In this document: positions 39,892 through 49,344 of the stretch, one piece after another
How positions within the stretch are numbered: position 1 is the first letter of the stretch
Layout: each line of letters begins with the position of its first letter
From: Acidobacteriota bacterium
GTDB lineage: Bacteria; Acidobacteriota; Blastocatellia; RBC074
Direction of reading: 5' to 3'
Length of the DNA stretch: 54,946 nt
Assembly: GCA_018268995.1 (NCBI GenBank)
Contig: JAFDVL010000049.1
Coordinates: forward strand, 1-54,946
Position numbers and translations under genes: made by a program
The notes under the pieces: generated by a model
Seen by the model: only the letters and a program-made list of their open reading frames with translations
Told to the model about the DNA's origin: nothing
The model's database searches: none

Positions 39892-40212
39892 AGCAATAAC
39901 GCAAACTTGTAGCTTGCGGTGGTTAGATTGATGGTTATTTTTGTGAAAACTTGAAGACTAAATGAATGCGAACCAACGTACGTTTTGCCAGCCTATCTTT
40001 TGCCAACGTCGCGTAAGTTATCATTGCCGCCAAGACGCGACAAGCGGGCAGCTTAGAGAAAAGAAAAAAGAGGATGATAGCAAAGCAGCAACTGTGACAG
40101 TCACTGCCAAATTAGAAGCATTGACAGGCTGAGCACGAACGGCATAAGCTCGACTTGAAAGAACAGCCGATCCCCCCAAAAACTTCTTTTCTCTAATTTG
40201 GAGTAGTGCGTA
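39892..40212. other. Divergent region with a folded segment (40053-40196)
   Basis: 321 nt between the acyl-CoA ligase (-) and the TIGR03437-like gene (+), so it should hold both promoters. TTAGAGAAAAGAA (40053-40065) pairs with TTCTTTTCTCTAA (40184-40196), enclosing 118 nt, and ends just before GGAG, the ribosome site of the + gene. It could be a folded 5' leader RNA. No known riboswitch motif was recognised. A 73-codon - strand frame over it is not convincing. Confidence 0.5.
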
Positions 40213-42900
40213 ATGGTAACAATTCCTCACCGAATATCGCATGCTGTGATTCTATTGTTTGTTGGGTTTGGTGCTTTGCTGTCTTCAGTAAAAGCTGACG
40301 TGAACCCTATTCCTGTGGTAGTCGTTTCATCGGCAAGCTACGAAAATAACTCGCTAGCACCTGGCAGCATCGCCTCTGCCTTTGGTACGAATCTGGCCAC
40401 TACGACGGCAAACGCGACTGATCTTGACCAGAGTACACCTGTGATTGATCTACCCACGAATCTGGCAGGCACGACAGTTCAGGTAGATGGACAATTGGCA
40501 GAATTATTGTTTGTTTCTCCGTTGCAGGTGAATTTTATACTTCCAGCCGGAACGCGACTGGAAAAAGTGGTCGTCAAAATAACCTCAGGCAATGGCACCG
40601 AATCGAATGGCACCATAGAGGTCAGACAGATACAGCCTTCCGTTTTTACCTTTAATTCCGATGGCCAGGGTGTATTGGCCGGAGACATTGTGCGGGTGCA
40701 GGCAAACGGCTCCCAGACGCGCGAGTCGCTCTTCCAATTTGATTCACAATTGAATCGGAATGTGACCAAGCCGATTGAGTTAGGGCCGGATGGAGAACGC
40801 GTCTTTATGGAGCTTTATCTGACTGGGGCGCGTTATGCCAGGGATGACAACACAGATGGAAATGTAAACGAATCGTTTCTTGTCGAACTGGGCGGACTTC
40901 ATCTCAAGCCTTCTTTTGTGGGACGGCACCCCGTCTACGCTGGACTGGATCAACTTAATTTTGAAATCTCCCGAAGTTTGATAGGAGCCGGGAAAATATC
41001 GCTTTTATTGCAATCACTCTATCCACTCAAATGTGCTTCAAACGTCGTTGAGATTGAAATCGCCGGGACGAAATCGAATCCTCCTCCGCAGCCATTGGTT
41101 TTGGAGACGACCAGTACAACCGTCGGACGTGTCATCAATATTAAGGGAAGCGGGTTTTCAGCAGATCGGATTAGAAATCGCATTTCAATCGGAGGTGTGC
41201 TGGCCGAGCCTGCTGAGGTGTGGCCAGATAAAATCGTTGTTTGGGTGCCATATGGGGCGGTTTCTGGGCCAGTAAAAGTAAAAACACCAAATTGGGAAGG
41301 CCAGACGACAGAAAGCCTATTGATTCAGCCCTCCATCAGCGGCTGGGTTGAGACAGCGGAGGGGAATCCATTGCGAGACGTAACAATTCGGGTGTCAGGA
41401 ACCAACATTTCAGCCAAAACGACTCGGGAAGGCGTGTTCCTTCTACCAAATGTTCCTGTCGGAGAGGCCGTGCTGGAAGTTGATCCATCCACGCTAGCCT
41501 CACCGATTAGCTTTCCGAAGGTATTGCTGAAGACATCTGTCAAGGCGGGCCAGGATAACCTCTTGCCTTATGCGATTACCCTCCAGGGGGACTCAGGGGC
41601 ATCTGTGTTTATTCCGGCGGAGGGCTTAGCCTCTGACACAAGATTAACGGTGAATTCTACGATTTTCAGTTCACGATTTGGGAGTACCATTTCTGTAACG
41701 ATCCCGAAAGGTACGACCGTCCGATTTGCAGATGGGCGCACCAGCGGATTGATTACCTTAACCAATGCTGGTCTAAAAGTTCCCGGTCGCTTTCCTGCGG
41801 GCACAAACTCACTCACCGAAGTGGCTCAATTGACGCCATTTGGTGCCCATTTTAGTAAAGGGCTTGATCTGGATTATGAGAATGCGGGAACGGGTCATAG
41901 CTTGTTTATGCTGGATCGGGAAGTGAATCGCTCATCGCTTGGGCGTTTTATTGAACTCCCAAATGTCCAGGCGGTCGTAACCCTGGGGCCGACAGGCGGT
42001 CGCTCCTCCAGCTATACAACTACAGGGCCGATTCAGGATACGGGGTATTACTACATGTCGGATAGAAGTCCTGACATCAGTTTGACTCAACTTGGACAGG
42101 TGGTGGATGCGGATGGATTGCCGGTCAAAAATGCACTGGTAGTCAATCAAAGAGGAAATGCGCAGACGGATGAACTGGGGTATTTCTTTACTCGTGGCGG
42201 AGGCTATGTTTTGGGCGCAAGTTACCTGCGTCCATCAGGTCGCGTAGAACGAGTTAAATTAGCAAGCAGTATTTCGGATCCTTACCTGCCAGTTTCTTCA
42301 TTAGTCCTGCCCTCGTATGAAACGAATCGTTCGCCTTTACTCTTAACCCCTGTCAGCGTTGCAATGAATGTAAATGAGGCCAGGGATGTAGCGATTTTTG
42401 TTGATGATCCTGACGTTAACGATAGCTTACAGATTGATGTATCAGGCCCCCCGAATATATCTCTGCTTCCGGGGACAGGAGGCGTCTTTACTATTCGCCT
42501 CACTCCCAAAAGTGGAGGTTCGTTTACCATAAAAGTGACGGTAACAGATAGTCAGGGCAAGCAAACTTTGCGCGACATCCCGTTGATTGTGAATGCGCCA
42601 AACAGCGCACCGACGCTTACAGTTCCGGGGGCTCAAAATGTCAAAGTTGGGCAAACGGTCAGCTTCGATGTCTCCGCAACTGATCCTGATCCTGGGCAGA
42701 CAATTACCATTGTCGCAATGAACATGCCGCTTGGTTCCTCGTTTACTCCTGCCAGTCCGGTGGGGGCGTTGACCGGGACATTTAGTTGGACACCGAGTGC
42801 TAATCAGGTGGGAGCCGTTACGGTGACTTTTACAGCCAGTGATAATGCCTCCCCATCCTTAAGCGAAAGCAAGACAGTGACGATCACGGTGACCCAATAA
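40213..42900 (+). CDS. Secreted multidomain protein with TIGR03437-like domain
   Basis: 895 residues. Signal peptide to about residue 28 (ILLFVGFGALLSSVKA). The first domain (about 33-275) has VVSSASYENNSLAPGSIASA, FGTNLA and LAELLFVSPLQVNFILPAGT, the marks of the TIGR03437 (Solibacter-type) domain common in Acidobacteriota. Then come an IPT-like module (about 290-370), a carboxypeptidase-regulatory-like module (about 375-445), and near the C-terminus two Ig/cadherin-like modules (about 715-895) with SFTIKVTVTDSQGK and VSFDVSATDPDPGQTI. A surface or adhesion role is likely; it is unproven. GGAG precedes the ATG. Confidence 0.85.
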   Translation: MVTIPHRISHAVILLFVGFGALLSSVKADVNPIPVVVVSSASYENNSLAPGSIASAFGTNLATTTANATDLDQSTPVIDLPTNLAGTTVQVDGQLAELLFVSPLQVNFILPAGTRLEKVVVKITSGNGTESNGTIEVRQIQPSVFTFNSDGQGVLAGDIVRVQANGSQTRESLFQFDSQLNRNVTKPIELGPDGERVFMELYLTGARYARDDNTDGNVNESFLVELGGLHLKPSFVGRHPVYAGLDQLNFEISRSLIGAGKISLLLQSLYPLKCASNVVEIEIAGTKSNPPPQPLVLETTSTTVGRVINIKGSGFSADRIRNRISIGGVLAEPAEVWPDKIVVWVPYGAVSGPVKVKTPNWEGQTTESLLIQPSISGWVETAEGNPLRDVTIRVSGTNISAKTTREGVFLLPNVPVGEAVLEVDPSTLASPISFPKVLLKTSVKAGQDNLLPYAITLQGDSGASVFIPAEGLASDTRLTVNSTIFSSRFGSTISVTIPKGTTVRFADGRTSGLITLTNAGLKVPGRFPAGTNSLTEVAQLTPFGAHFSKGLDLDYENAGTGHSLFMLDREVNRSSLGRFIELPNVQAVVTLGPTGGRSSSYTTTGPIQDTGYYYMSDRSPDISLTQLGQVVDADGLPVKNALVVNQRGNAQTDELGYFFTRGGGYVLGASYLRPSGRVERVKLASSISDPYLPVSSLVLPSYETNRSPLLLTPVSVAMNVNEARDVAIFVDDPDVNDSLQIDVSGPPNISLLPGTGGVFTIRLTPKSGGSFTIKVTVTDSQGKQTLRDIPLIVNAPNSAPTLTVPGAQNVKVGQTVSFDVSATDPDPGQTITIVAMNMPLGSSFTPASPVGALTGTFSWTPSANQVGAVTVTFTASDNASPSLSESKTVTITVTQ

Positions 42901-42927
42901 CGCGATAGGCGAATCTACTTCAGTGAA

Positions 42928-42961
42928 GGGCTGCAAGCCGGAATCAGCTTGCAGCCCTTTT
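42928..42961 (+). terminator. Terminator after the TIGR03437-like gene
   Basis: GGGCTGCAAGC (42928-42938) pairs with GCTTGCAGCCC (42947-42957), eleven perfect pairs, followed by TTTT at 42958-42961. It lies 28 nt after the stop. Confidence 0.93.
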
Positions 42962-43055
42962 GCTTCTGCACGTCACACGGTACAATCTCGCACTCTTAAC
43001 GCACTCTTCCACTGCACAATTTACAAACTTATTTGCAAAGGACACAACAACAGTT

Positions 43056-44369
43056 ATGGCTGAAGCTTTTCCCAAGATTAAGACAATCAACTACGAAGGA
43101 ACCGATTCCAGAAATCCATTTTCGTTCAAGCATTACAACCCGGATGAACTCGTCGAAGGCAAAACGATGCGGGAGCATTTACGCTTTGCTTCCTGTTTCT
43201 GGCACACGATGCGAGGACGGGGTTGGGAGATTTTTGGAATGCCGACGGCAGTGCGCCCGTGGGATGATTTTAGTGAATCCATTGAGATGGCACAGACACG
43301 CATCAACGTGTTTTTTGAGCTGCTCGAAAAATTGCAGATTGATTATTACGCCTTTCACGACCGCGACGTTTCGCCCGAAGGCAAGAACCTGAAAGAGACG
43401 AACAAAATCTTTGACAAGGTCACGAAGATGCTGGCCAAAGCGCAAAAGAATTCCGGCAAGAAATTGCTCTGGGGAACGGCCTGCCTCTTCCAGCATCCGC
43501 GCTTTATGCACGGCGCAGCGACTTCGCCAAATCTGGATGCGTTTGTGTATGCGGCGGCGCAGGTCAAAAAAGCCATTGAAGTTACGCACGAACTGGGCGG
43601 CGAAGGCTATGTTTTCTGGGGCGGGCGCGAAGGCTATTTCTCGTTGCTGAACACCGACCTCAAGCGCGAATTGGATCACCTCGGCGCGTTTATGCACATG
43701 GCGGTGGATTACAAAAAGAAGATCGGTTTCAAAGGCCCATTTTACATTGAGCCAAAACCGAAGGAGCCGACCAAGCATCAATACGATTCAGACGCCGCTG
43801 CGTGCCTGAACTTCCTGCGCGAGCACAAGCTGATGAACGATTTCAAGCTCAACATTGAAACCAATCACGCGCAAATCGCCGGGCACACGATGCAGCACGA
43901 TTTGGAAGTGGCCATCGCGGCAAATGCGCTCGGTTCTGTAGACGCGAACATGGGCGATTGGCAATTGGGCTGGGACACCGATCAATTCCCGACCGATCTG
44001 TACATCACCTCGCACGTGATGCTGTGCATTTTGAAGATGGGCGGCTTAACGACTGGCGGCTTGAACTTCGACGCGAAAGTCCGCCGCGAAAGCTTTGAGC
44101 CGGATGATTTGTTCCTGGCGCACATCGCCGGAATGGACACCTTCGCACGTGGATTGAAAATCGCGGCGAAGATTCGTCAGGACGGGCGTATCGCTGATTT
44201 CGTCAAGGGACGCTATTCCTCGTGGGATAGCGAACTCGGCAAGAAAATCGAGAAGGGCAAAGCGAGCTTTGAAGAACTCGAACCGCTGGCCCTGAAGATG
44301 GGCGAGGTCAAGACGAATCGCAGCGGTCGGCAGGAATACCTGGAAAACCTCTTCAACGAATTTATTTAA
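43056..44369 (+). CDS. xylA: Xylose isomerase
   Basis: 437 residues. Interconverts D-xylose and D-xylulose; also acts on glucose in many species. Catalytic His101 and Asp104 are in FHDRDVSPEG, the same numbers as in E. coli XylA; KGPFYIEPKPKEPTKHQYD carries the later metal and substrate region, and AYVFWGG-like GYVFWGGREGY contains the metal-binding Glu. ATG 43056 has AAAGGA upstream; an upstream in-frame extension is not supported. No xylulokinase (xylB) lies next to it, though the aldo/keto reductase, TonB receptor and transporter downstream could serve sugar use. Confidence 0.96.
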   Translation: MAEAFPKIKTINYEGTDSRNPFSFKHYNPDELVEGKTMREHLRFASCFWHTMRGRGWEIFGMPTAVRPWDDFSESIEMAQTRINVFFELLEKLQIDYYAFHDRDVSPEGKNLKETNKIFDKVTKMLAKAQKNSGKKLLWGTACLFQHPRFMHGAATSPNLDAFVYAAAQVKKAIEVTHELGGEGYVFWGGREGYFSLLNTDLKRELDHLGAFMHMAVDYKKKIGFKGPFYIEPKPKEPTKHQYDSDAAACLNFLREHKLMNDFKLNIETNHAQIAGHTMQHDLEVAIAANALGSVDANMGDWQLGWDTDQFPTDLYITSHVMLCILKMGGLTTGGLNFDAKVRRESFEPDDLFLAHIAGMDTFARGLKIAAKIRQDGRIADFVKGRYSSWDSELGKKIEKGKASFEELEPLALKMGEVKTNRSGRQEYLENLFNEFI

Positions 44370-44380
44370 GCGCAATGGAA

Positions 44381-44424
44381 ACGCGAAGCGCCTGGGGACG
44401 CCTGCGCCCTCAGGCGCTTCGCGT
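44381..44424. repeat. 14-bp perfect inverted repeat after xylA
   Basis: ACGCGAAGCGCCTG (44381-44394) pairs with CAGGCGCTTCGCGT (44411-44424), and GGG/CCC can extend it. It starts 12 nt after the xylA stop. Some stem-loop terminators look like this, but no T-run follows on the + strand. Confidence 0.9.
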
Positions 44425-44470
44425 CGCCCAGTGCTTTGCGTGCTCACGCATTTACCCAAGTGAGGATAAT

Positions 44471-45451
44471 TTGAACTTTCGCACATTTAACGGAACCGAT
44501 TTTCAGACTTCAGAAGTGGGCTTAGGTTGCTGGCAACTCGGCGGCGCAGATTGGGGCGATGTCTCTGATGCGCAGGCACACGACATTCTGACGGCAGCCG
44601 TCGAGAGCGGCGTAAATTTCTTCGACACGGCGGATGTCTATGGTGCAGGTCGCAGCGAGGAATTGATCGGCAAATTTCTCAAGGAAACCAAAGCCGAAAT
44701 CTTCGTTGCCACCAAGCTTGGCCGATTGAATTTGTACCCTGACAAATACACCGAAGCCACGATTCGTGCCGCGACGGAAGCCTCCTTGCAGCGGTTGCAG
44801 GTTGAGTCGCTTGATTTGACGCAATTGCACTGCATCCCGACAGAAGTGCTGCGGCAGGGCGAGGTGTTTGAATGGCTCAGAAAACTGAAACAGGAAGGCA
44901 AAATCAAAAGCTTCGGCGCATCCGTCGAATCAATGGAAGAAGCGCAGGTTTGTTTGCAACAAGACGGCTTGAGTTCGCTGCAAATCATCTTCAATGTGTT
45001 TCGGCAGAAACCGATTGCGACCATCTTTGACGAAGCCAAACAGAAGTCAGTCGCGTTGATTGTGCGCCTGCCACTCGCCAGCGGTTTGTTAAGCGGCAAG
45101 CTGACGAAAGCCGCAAGCTTTCCGGCTAACGATCACCGTAATTACAACCGCGATGGCCAGTTTTTCAATGTCGGCGAAACCTTTGCCGGATTACCGTTTG
45201 AAAAGGGAATTGAACTGACCGAAGAACTGCGCGCGTTCGTGCCCGAAGGAATGGCGATGGCGCAATGGGCGATGCGATGGATTTTGGATTTCGATGCGGT
45301 GACGGTCGTCATTCCCGGCGCTACGAAAATCTCACAAGTGCAATCGAATGCAAGTTCCTCAGCGTTGCCACCGCTGGACGGTGAATTGCACGAAAAGTTG
45401 TCTGCCTTTTACGCAGAAAAAGTGGCGGCGAACATTCGCGGCCCGTATTAG
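44471..45451 (+). CDS. Aldo/keto reductase
   Basis: 326 residues from TTG at 44471. NAD(P)H-dependent AKR barrel with VGLGCWQLGG, the catalytic Asp and Tyr in FFDTADVYGAGRSEELIG, the Lys of VATKLGR and His of DLTQLHCIP. The C-terminal NADP region includes VVIPGATKISQVQSN. GAGGA (44462-44466) lies just before the TTG, and the natural N-terminus MNFRTFNGTDFQTSEVGLGC follows; in-frame upstream codons run into the hairpin repeat. It follows xylA, so a link to sugar metabolism is possible. Confidence 0.92.
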   Translation: MNFRTFNGTDFQTSEVGLGCWQLGGADWGDVSDAQAHDILTAAVESGVNFFDTADVYGAGRSEELIGKFLKETKAEIFVATKLGRLNLYPDKYTEATIRAATEASLQRLQVESLDLTQLHCIPTEVLRQGEVFEWLRKLKQEGKIKSFGASVESMEEAQVCLQQDGLSSLQIIFNVFRQKPIATIFDEAKQKSVALIVRLPLASGLLSGKLTKAASFPANDHRNYNRDGQFFNVGETFAGLPFEKGIELTEELRAFVPEGMAMAQWAMRWILDFDAVTVVIPGATKISQVQSNASSSALPPLDGELHEKLSAFYAEKVAANIRGPY

Positions 45452-45455
45452 AAGT

Positions 45456-45528
45456 GCATGGAGTACAAGCTTCAGCTTGGCTTTTTTCCAAATCAACGTA
45501 AAACCAAGCTGAAGCTTGTACTCCATGC
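45456..45528. repeat. 25-bp perfect inverted repeat, arms self-palindromic
   Basis: Bases 45456-45480 pair perfectly with 45504-45528 around a 23-nt loop. Each arm contains CAAGCTTCAGCTTG, itself nearly palindromic, so the DNA can fold as one long hairpin or two small ones. It lies five bases after the reductase stop codon and 27 before the TonB-receptor start. Confidence 0.95.
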
Positions 45529-45555
45529 AGTTTAGCCCTGATGCTTGGAGTTGGG

Positions 45556-47823
45556 ATGAAGCGGATATTTCCAATCACATTGTTGTTAGCTTTGATACCA
45601 ATTGTATCGAGTGCCCAAACCTCGACAGGATTCGTGACCGGGCGGATCACTGAACGCATCACGGGCCAGCCTGTCGCCAACGCCAAAATTATCATCGAAA
45701 GCCAGCCGGAAATTACGACCGATCCAGATGGTCGCTATCAAATTGAACTGCCGCCGGGAACCTATCAAGCCAAAATTTCCGCTTCAGGCTACGCCCCGCA
45801 AGTAATCGGAGCGATCAGCGTCACTGCGAAATATACGTCGGTGTACGATGTGAAGCTGGATGTGCAGGTGACGGATGAAACCACAGTCACGAGTGGCTAT
45901 TTTCAGACGACAACGGATCAACCGCTGAGCAATGTTTCATTACGCCGCGCTGAAATTCGCGCCATGCCGGGCAGCGGAGGCGATGTATTGCGCGTCATTG
46001 GTTCTTTGCCGGGCGTGACTTCGGTTGGCGCACAATATGGCGATTTGCTGGTTCGTGGTGGAACGCCAAATGAAAATCTGACGTTCATTGATAACATTCC
46101 GATTGGTGATTTTACCTATTTCACAGATCAATATGACGGCGGCAAAGGCGGACGCGGCGCGGTGCTGGCTCCTGACGTATTTGATCGGCTGGAATTTTCG
46201 GCAGGCGGCTTTGGCGTGCGCTACGGGGATCGAATGTCTTCGGCGCTGGATGTGACGTTGCGCAACGCGAATCGCAAGCGGATTCAAGGCAGCCTGTTTA
46301 CGGATTCCGGCAATGCTGGCGCGAGCGTTGAAATCCCCCTGGGCAAACGCGCCGGATGGTTCTTTTCCGCCCGGCGCAGTTACATTGATGTCGCGCTTGA
46401 CCTCTTCAACATCGGCGACATCGGCAAGCCGCGCAATTTGGATTTCATCAACAAATTCGATTTTGATTTGGCGGCGCGGCATAAGCTGACCGTCACGGCA
46501 ATGAATTTCAATGATCGCGCGACAGTACCACTGGAATCGGCGCAGAAAATCGGTTCACGCCGTGATCAACTCATCACCGAACGCTCCAGCCATCGCACCG
46601 TGATCGGCGCTACCTTGAGTTCGACACTAGGAGAAAAAGCGTTTTCCAATCTAACCGCTTGGGGAATTTCGGAACACAACGATGGCAGTTTTTTACGGCT
46701 GGATCAGCGCACGCTGCAACGACAGCGCGATCTGCGCGAATCGAATTTTGGCCTCAAAGAAGAGCTGACGGCATCATTTTCGCCTCGGCTGAATCTTGCG
46801 GCAGGCGGCGGCATCAGCATTCAGCAGGGCAGCTTTTATACGTTCGAGCGAAACGGCGTTGGTTACAGTTTAGTCGGTGAAGAATACTTCGCTGCCACGC
46901 GCAGCAATAGTTTTCGTTTGGCGCAAACGGCGAATGCGTATGGCTACGCGCAACTTGCGGTGCAAATCAATTCGCAGTTTTCGATTACGCCGGGCATTCG
47001 CCTGGATCGGTATGGATTGACCTCGCAAACGCTGGTTAGCCCGCGCATCAGTGCGCGATACCGATTCGCTTCAAAATTAGCGTTTAATTTTGCGAGTGGG
47101 ATTTATCGCCAACCGCCCAGCACGTATGTGTTTTCGCTCAGCGAGCAGAATCAGAATCTGAATGCCCAGCGGGCAACGCACATTATCGGCGGCATTGAAT
47201 GGCTGGCCACAGAAGATGTGCGAGTCACGGTCGAGGCATTTCAGAAGAGCTACGGCAATCTGAATTTGCAGCCGACAAGACTCACGCCGAATTATGTGGG
47301 GACGGGCGAAGGCTATGCACGCGGAATCGAAATCACGGCGCAGAAAGCTCTGGCGGGACGTTGGGCAGGGCAGGCGGCGTATTCATTTTCCCAGTCGAAG
47401 CTTCGGTTTGCTCCGACTGGTTTTCATTTTCCCAGCGATACCATTCGCCCGCATCAATTGACTTTAATTGGCATGACACGGCTGAAGGGGTTCAGTTTTG
47501 CGGCCAAAATGCGTGTTGCCAGCGGATTGCCGTATTCAAAATTAACGGTGCAATCAACGACCACCACGCCGATTGTCAGAACCTGGGGGCTGGCGTCTGA
47601 GGCAGATCGAAATTCGCTGCGGTTCTCGAAATACTTTCAATTGGATTTGCGCGTCGAGAAGAAATTCGATTTTCACCGCTGGTCGTTTGCGCCATATGCC
47701 GACTTTTTCAACCTGACCCGCTATCGCAACATCACGGATGTTACCTACCGCAACCTGACTTCTCCCAGCTTCCTCTCCGAACGCAAAATCATTCCAATCA
47801 TCGGGGCACGTGTCGAGTTTTGA
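45556..47823 (+). CDS. TonB-dependent receptor with CarboxypepD_reg domain
   Basis: 755 residues from ATG 45556. Signal peptide MKRIFPITLLLALIPIVSSA, cut near Ala20-Gln21. A carboxypeptidase-regulatory-like domain (about 25-105, starting GFVTGRITERITGQPVANAK) precedes a plug (about 110-230, with VLRVIGSLPGVTSVGAQYGD and RGGTPNENLTFIDNIPIGDF) and the beta-barrel ending in FVEF-like ARVEF with a C-terminal Phe. It imports a large substrate across the outer membrane using TonB; the substrate, possibly a sugar or oligosaccharide given xylA, is unknown. TTGGAG lies 5 nt before the ATG. Confidence 0.92.
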   Translation: MKRIFPITLLLALIPIVSSAQTSTGFVTGRITERITGQPVANAKIIIESQPEITTDPDGRYQIELPPGTYQAKISASGYAPQVIGAISVTAKYTSVYDVKLDVQVTDETTVTSGYFQTTTDQPLSNVSLRRAEIRAMPGSGGDVLRVIGSLPGVTSVGAQYGDLLVRGGTPNENLTFIDNIPIGDFTYFTDQYDGGKGGRGAVLAPDVFDRLEFSAGGFGVRYGDRMSSALDVTLRNANRKRIQGSLFTDSGNAGASVEIPLGKRAGWFFSARRSYIDVALDLFNIGDIGKPRNLDFINKFDFDLAARHKLTVTAMNFNDRATVPLESAQKIGSRRDQLITERSSHRTVIGATLSSTLGEKAFSNLTAWGISEHNDGSFLRLDQRTLQRQRDLRESNFGLKEELTASFSPRLNLAAGGGISIQQGSFYTFERNGVGYSLVGEEYFAATRSNSFRLAQTANAYGYAQLAVQINSQFSITPGIRLDRYGLTSQTLVSPRISARYRFASKLAFNFASGIYRQPPSTYVFSLSEQNQNLNAQRATHIIGGIEWLATEDVRVTVEAFQKSYGNLNLQPTRLTPNYVGTGEGYARGIEITAQKALAGRWAGQAAYSFSQSKLRFAPTGFHFPSDTIRPHQLTLIGMTRLKGFSFAAKMRVASGLPYSKLTVQSTTTTPIVRTWGLASEADRNSLRFSKYFQLDLRVEKKFDFHRWSFAPYADFFNLTRYRNITDVTYRNLTSPSFLSERKIIPIIGARVEF

Positions 47824-47969
47824 TGTGACAATGCAGGAACTGCCATAGCCCCGGCTTGGGGAATTGCTGAAGTCATTGTAAAGTTCACGCCGTCTCAACC
47901 GATGTACAACGAACGTCCCGTTTGTTGCTGGCTTCAATTGCTGTACGTTTACCAAAAAAACAATTGCGT

Positions 47970-49289
47970 ATGCCCGAAGAGAAACAAACTACCGACCAAT
48001 CACCCATAACGAAAAAGGAAATTCTGGGATGGTGTATGTATGACGTAGCCGATTCGGCATTCACGACCGTCATCGTCACTGCTTTGTTTGCGCCCTATTA
48101 CAGCAAAATTGTTGTTCAGGACCCAAATCGCGCAGATTTTCTGTGGGGATTGGCGGCTTCAATTTCTGAAATTATTGTTGCAGTTCTGGCCCCAATTTTA
48201 GGAGCGATTGCTGATTTTTCCGGCAGTCGCAAAAAGTTTTTGGGCGTTTGCGCCATGACGATCATTTTCTTCACGGCTGCGTTGTGGTTTGTCGGCCCTG
48301 GCGCTGTGACGTTGGGCCTGACGCTGTACATCATTGCCAATATCGGCTTCGCTGGCGGCGGCGTATTTATTGACAGCTTCCTGCCCGGCATCTCGAATGA
48401 GAAGAACGTCGGGAAGATTTCGGGAATGAAATGGGCGTTTGGTTACACCAGCGGCTTGGTTTGTATGGTGCTGATCTCGCTGGTATTTGGGCTGGCCGAT
48501 AACATTGTCGTGAATCCAACCTCGGAGCAGTTATCCAAAGCGCGCCTTATCCCGGTTGTCGTCGCTGTGTATTACGCCATTGCGGTGATCCCAACGTTTC
48601 TATTCTTGCGCGAACGCAGCGTCCCGCAACCATTGCCAGCCGGAGAAAGTTACCTGACTGTTGGGTTCAAGCAGTTGCTCAAGACGCTCAAAAACATCAA
48701 ACGGTATCGTGAATTGGTGAAATTGTTGATTGCCTTTCTGGTTTACAACGATGGCGTTGTGACGGTGATTTACTTTGCTGCGCTGTATGCGACAACCACG
48801 ATTGGTTTCACAGGCGAAGACATCGCCATCATGTTTATTTTGCTGAACGTCGTTGCCGCAATTGGGGCGTTTTCGTTTGGCTGGATTGCGGATCGCATCG
48901 GGCAGAAAACCACGATTTACATTTCGCTTGTGATTTGGATTATTGCGGTTGTGATCGCGTATTTTTCTTATACGAAAGCCACGTTTTATGTCGCCGCTGT
49001 GTTCGTCGCTTTGGGGATGGGCGCGACGCAATCCGTCACGCGGAGTTTGTTGGCATTATTTACGCCAAAGGCAAATGCTGCCGAATTTTTCGGGTTTCTT
49101 GGAATTGCAGGCAAGGCGCTGGCGTTCCTGGGGCCACTGGTTTTTGGCACCATTTCCAATGTCACAGGCAGCCAGCGTCCCGCGATTCTTTCCATCGGCG
49201 CATTTTTCGTGGTTGGAATTATTTTGCTTTCGTTCGTCAACGAAAAGGCCGGAAAAGAAGCGGCGAGAATCCCGGTAGCCGTCGAATGA
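47970..49289 (+). CDS. MFS transporter, Atg22/UMF1 type
   Basis: 439 residues with twelve membrane segments. The N-terminal KEILGWCMYDVADSAFTTVI, with the YDVADSAF segment, and the loop DFSGSRKKFLGV after transmembrane segment 2 are typical of the Atg22/UMF1 branch of the major facilitator superfamily. Substrate unknown; such proteins are linked to amino-acid or sugar efflux. The start at 47970 (MPEEKQTTDQ) is chosen by family N-terminus; a TTG further upstream is possible. The gene ends 55 nt before the convergent sdhB stop. Confidence 0.87.
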   Translation: MPEEKQTTDQSPITKKEILGWCMYDVADSAFTTVIVTALFAPYYSKIVVQDPNRADFLWGLAASISEIIVAVLAPILGAIADFSGSRKKFLGVCAMTIIFFTAALWFVGPGAVTLGLTLYIIANIGFAGGGVFIDSFLPGISNEKNVGKISGMKWAFGYTSGLVCMVLISLVFGLADNIVVNPTSEQLSKARLIPVVVAVYYAIAVIPTFLFLRERSVPQPLPAGESYLTVGFKQLLKTLKNIKRYRELVKLLIAFLVYNDGVVTVIYFAALYATTTIGFTGEDIAIMFILLNVVAAIGAFSFGWIADRIGQKTTIYISLVIWIIAVVIAYFSYTKATFYVAAVFVALGMGATQSVTRSLLALFTPKANAAEFFGFLGIAGKALAFLGPLVFGTISNVTGSQRPAILSIGAFFVVGIILLSFVNEKAGKEAARIPVAVE

Positions 49290-49320
49290 AAAAAAGGCGT
49301 GAGTTGATTTCTCACGCCTT
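49286..49320 (-). terminator. Terminator of the sdh operon
   Basis: AAGGCGTGAG (49294-49303) pairs with CTCACGCCTT (49311-49320). On the - strand the stem is followed by a run of T, so it ends the sdhCAB transcript, whose last stop is at 49345. It touches the MFS gene stop on the + strand, where no T-run follows. Confidence 0.88.
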
Positions 49321-49344
49321 CGATTTTGTTTCGGTTGGTTTGCC

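Noticed and set aside
40021..40242. 73-codon - strand frame before the TIGR03437-like gene
   Set aside because: Overlaps the start of the + gene and the folded region; composition is odd and no ribosome site.
43179..43781. 200-codon frame antisense to xylA
   Set aside because: Shadow of a well-conserved enzyme with catalytic residues on the + strand.
45940..46482. 180-codon frame antisense to the TonB receptor plug
   Set aside because: No motif, and the + strand is a clear receptor.
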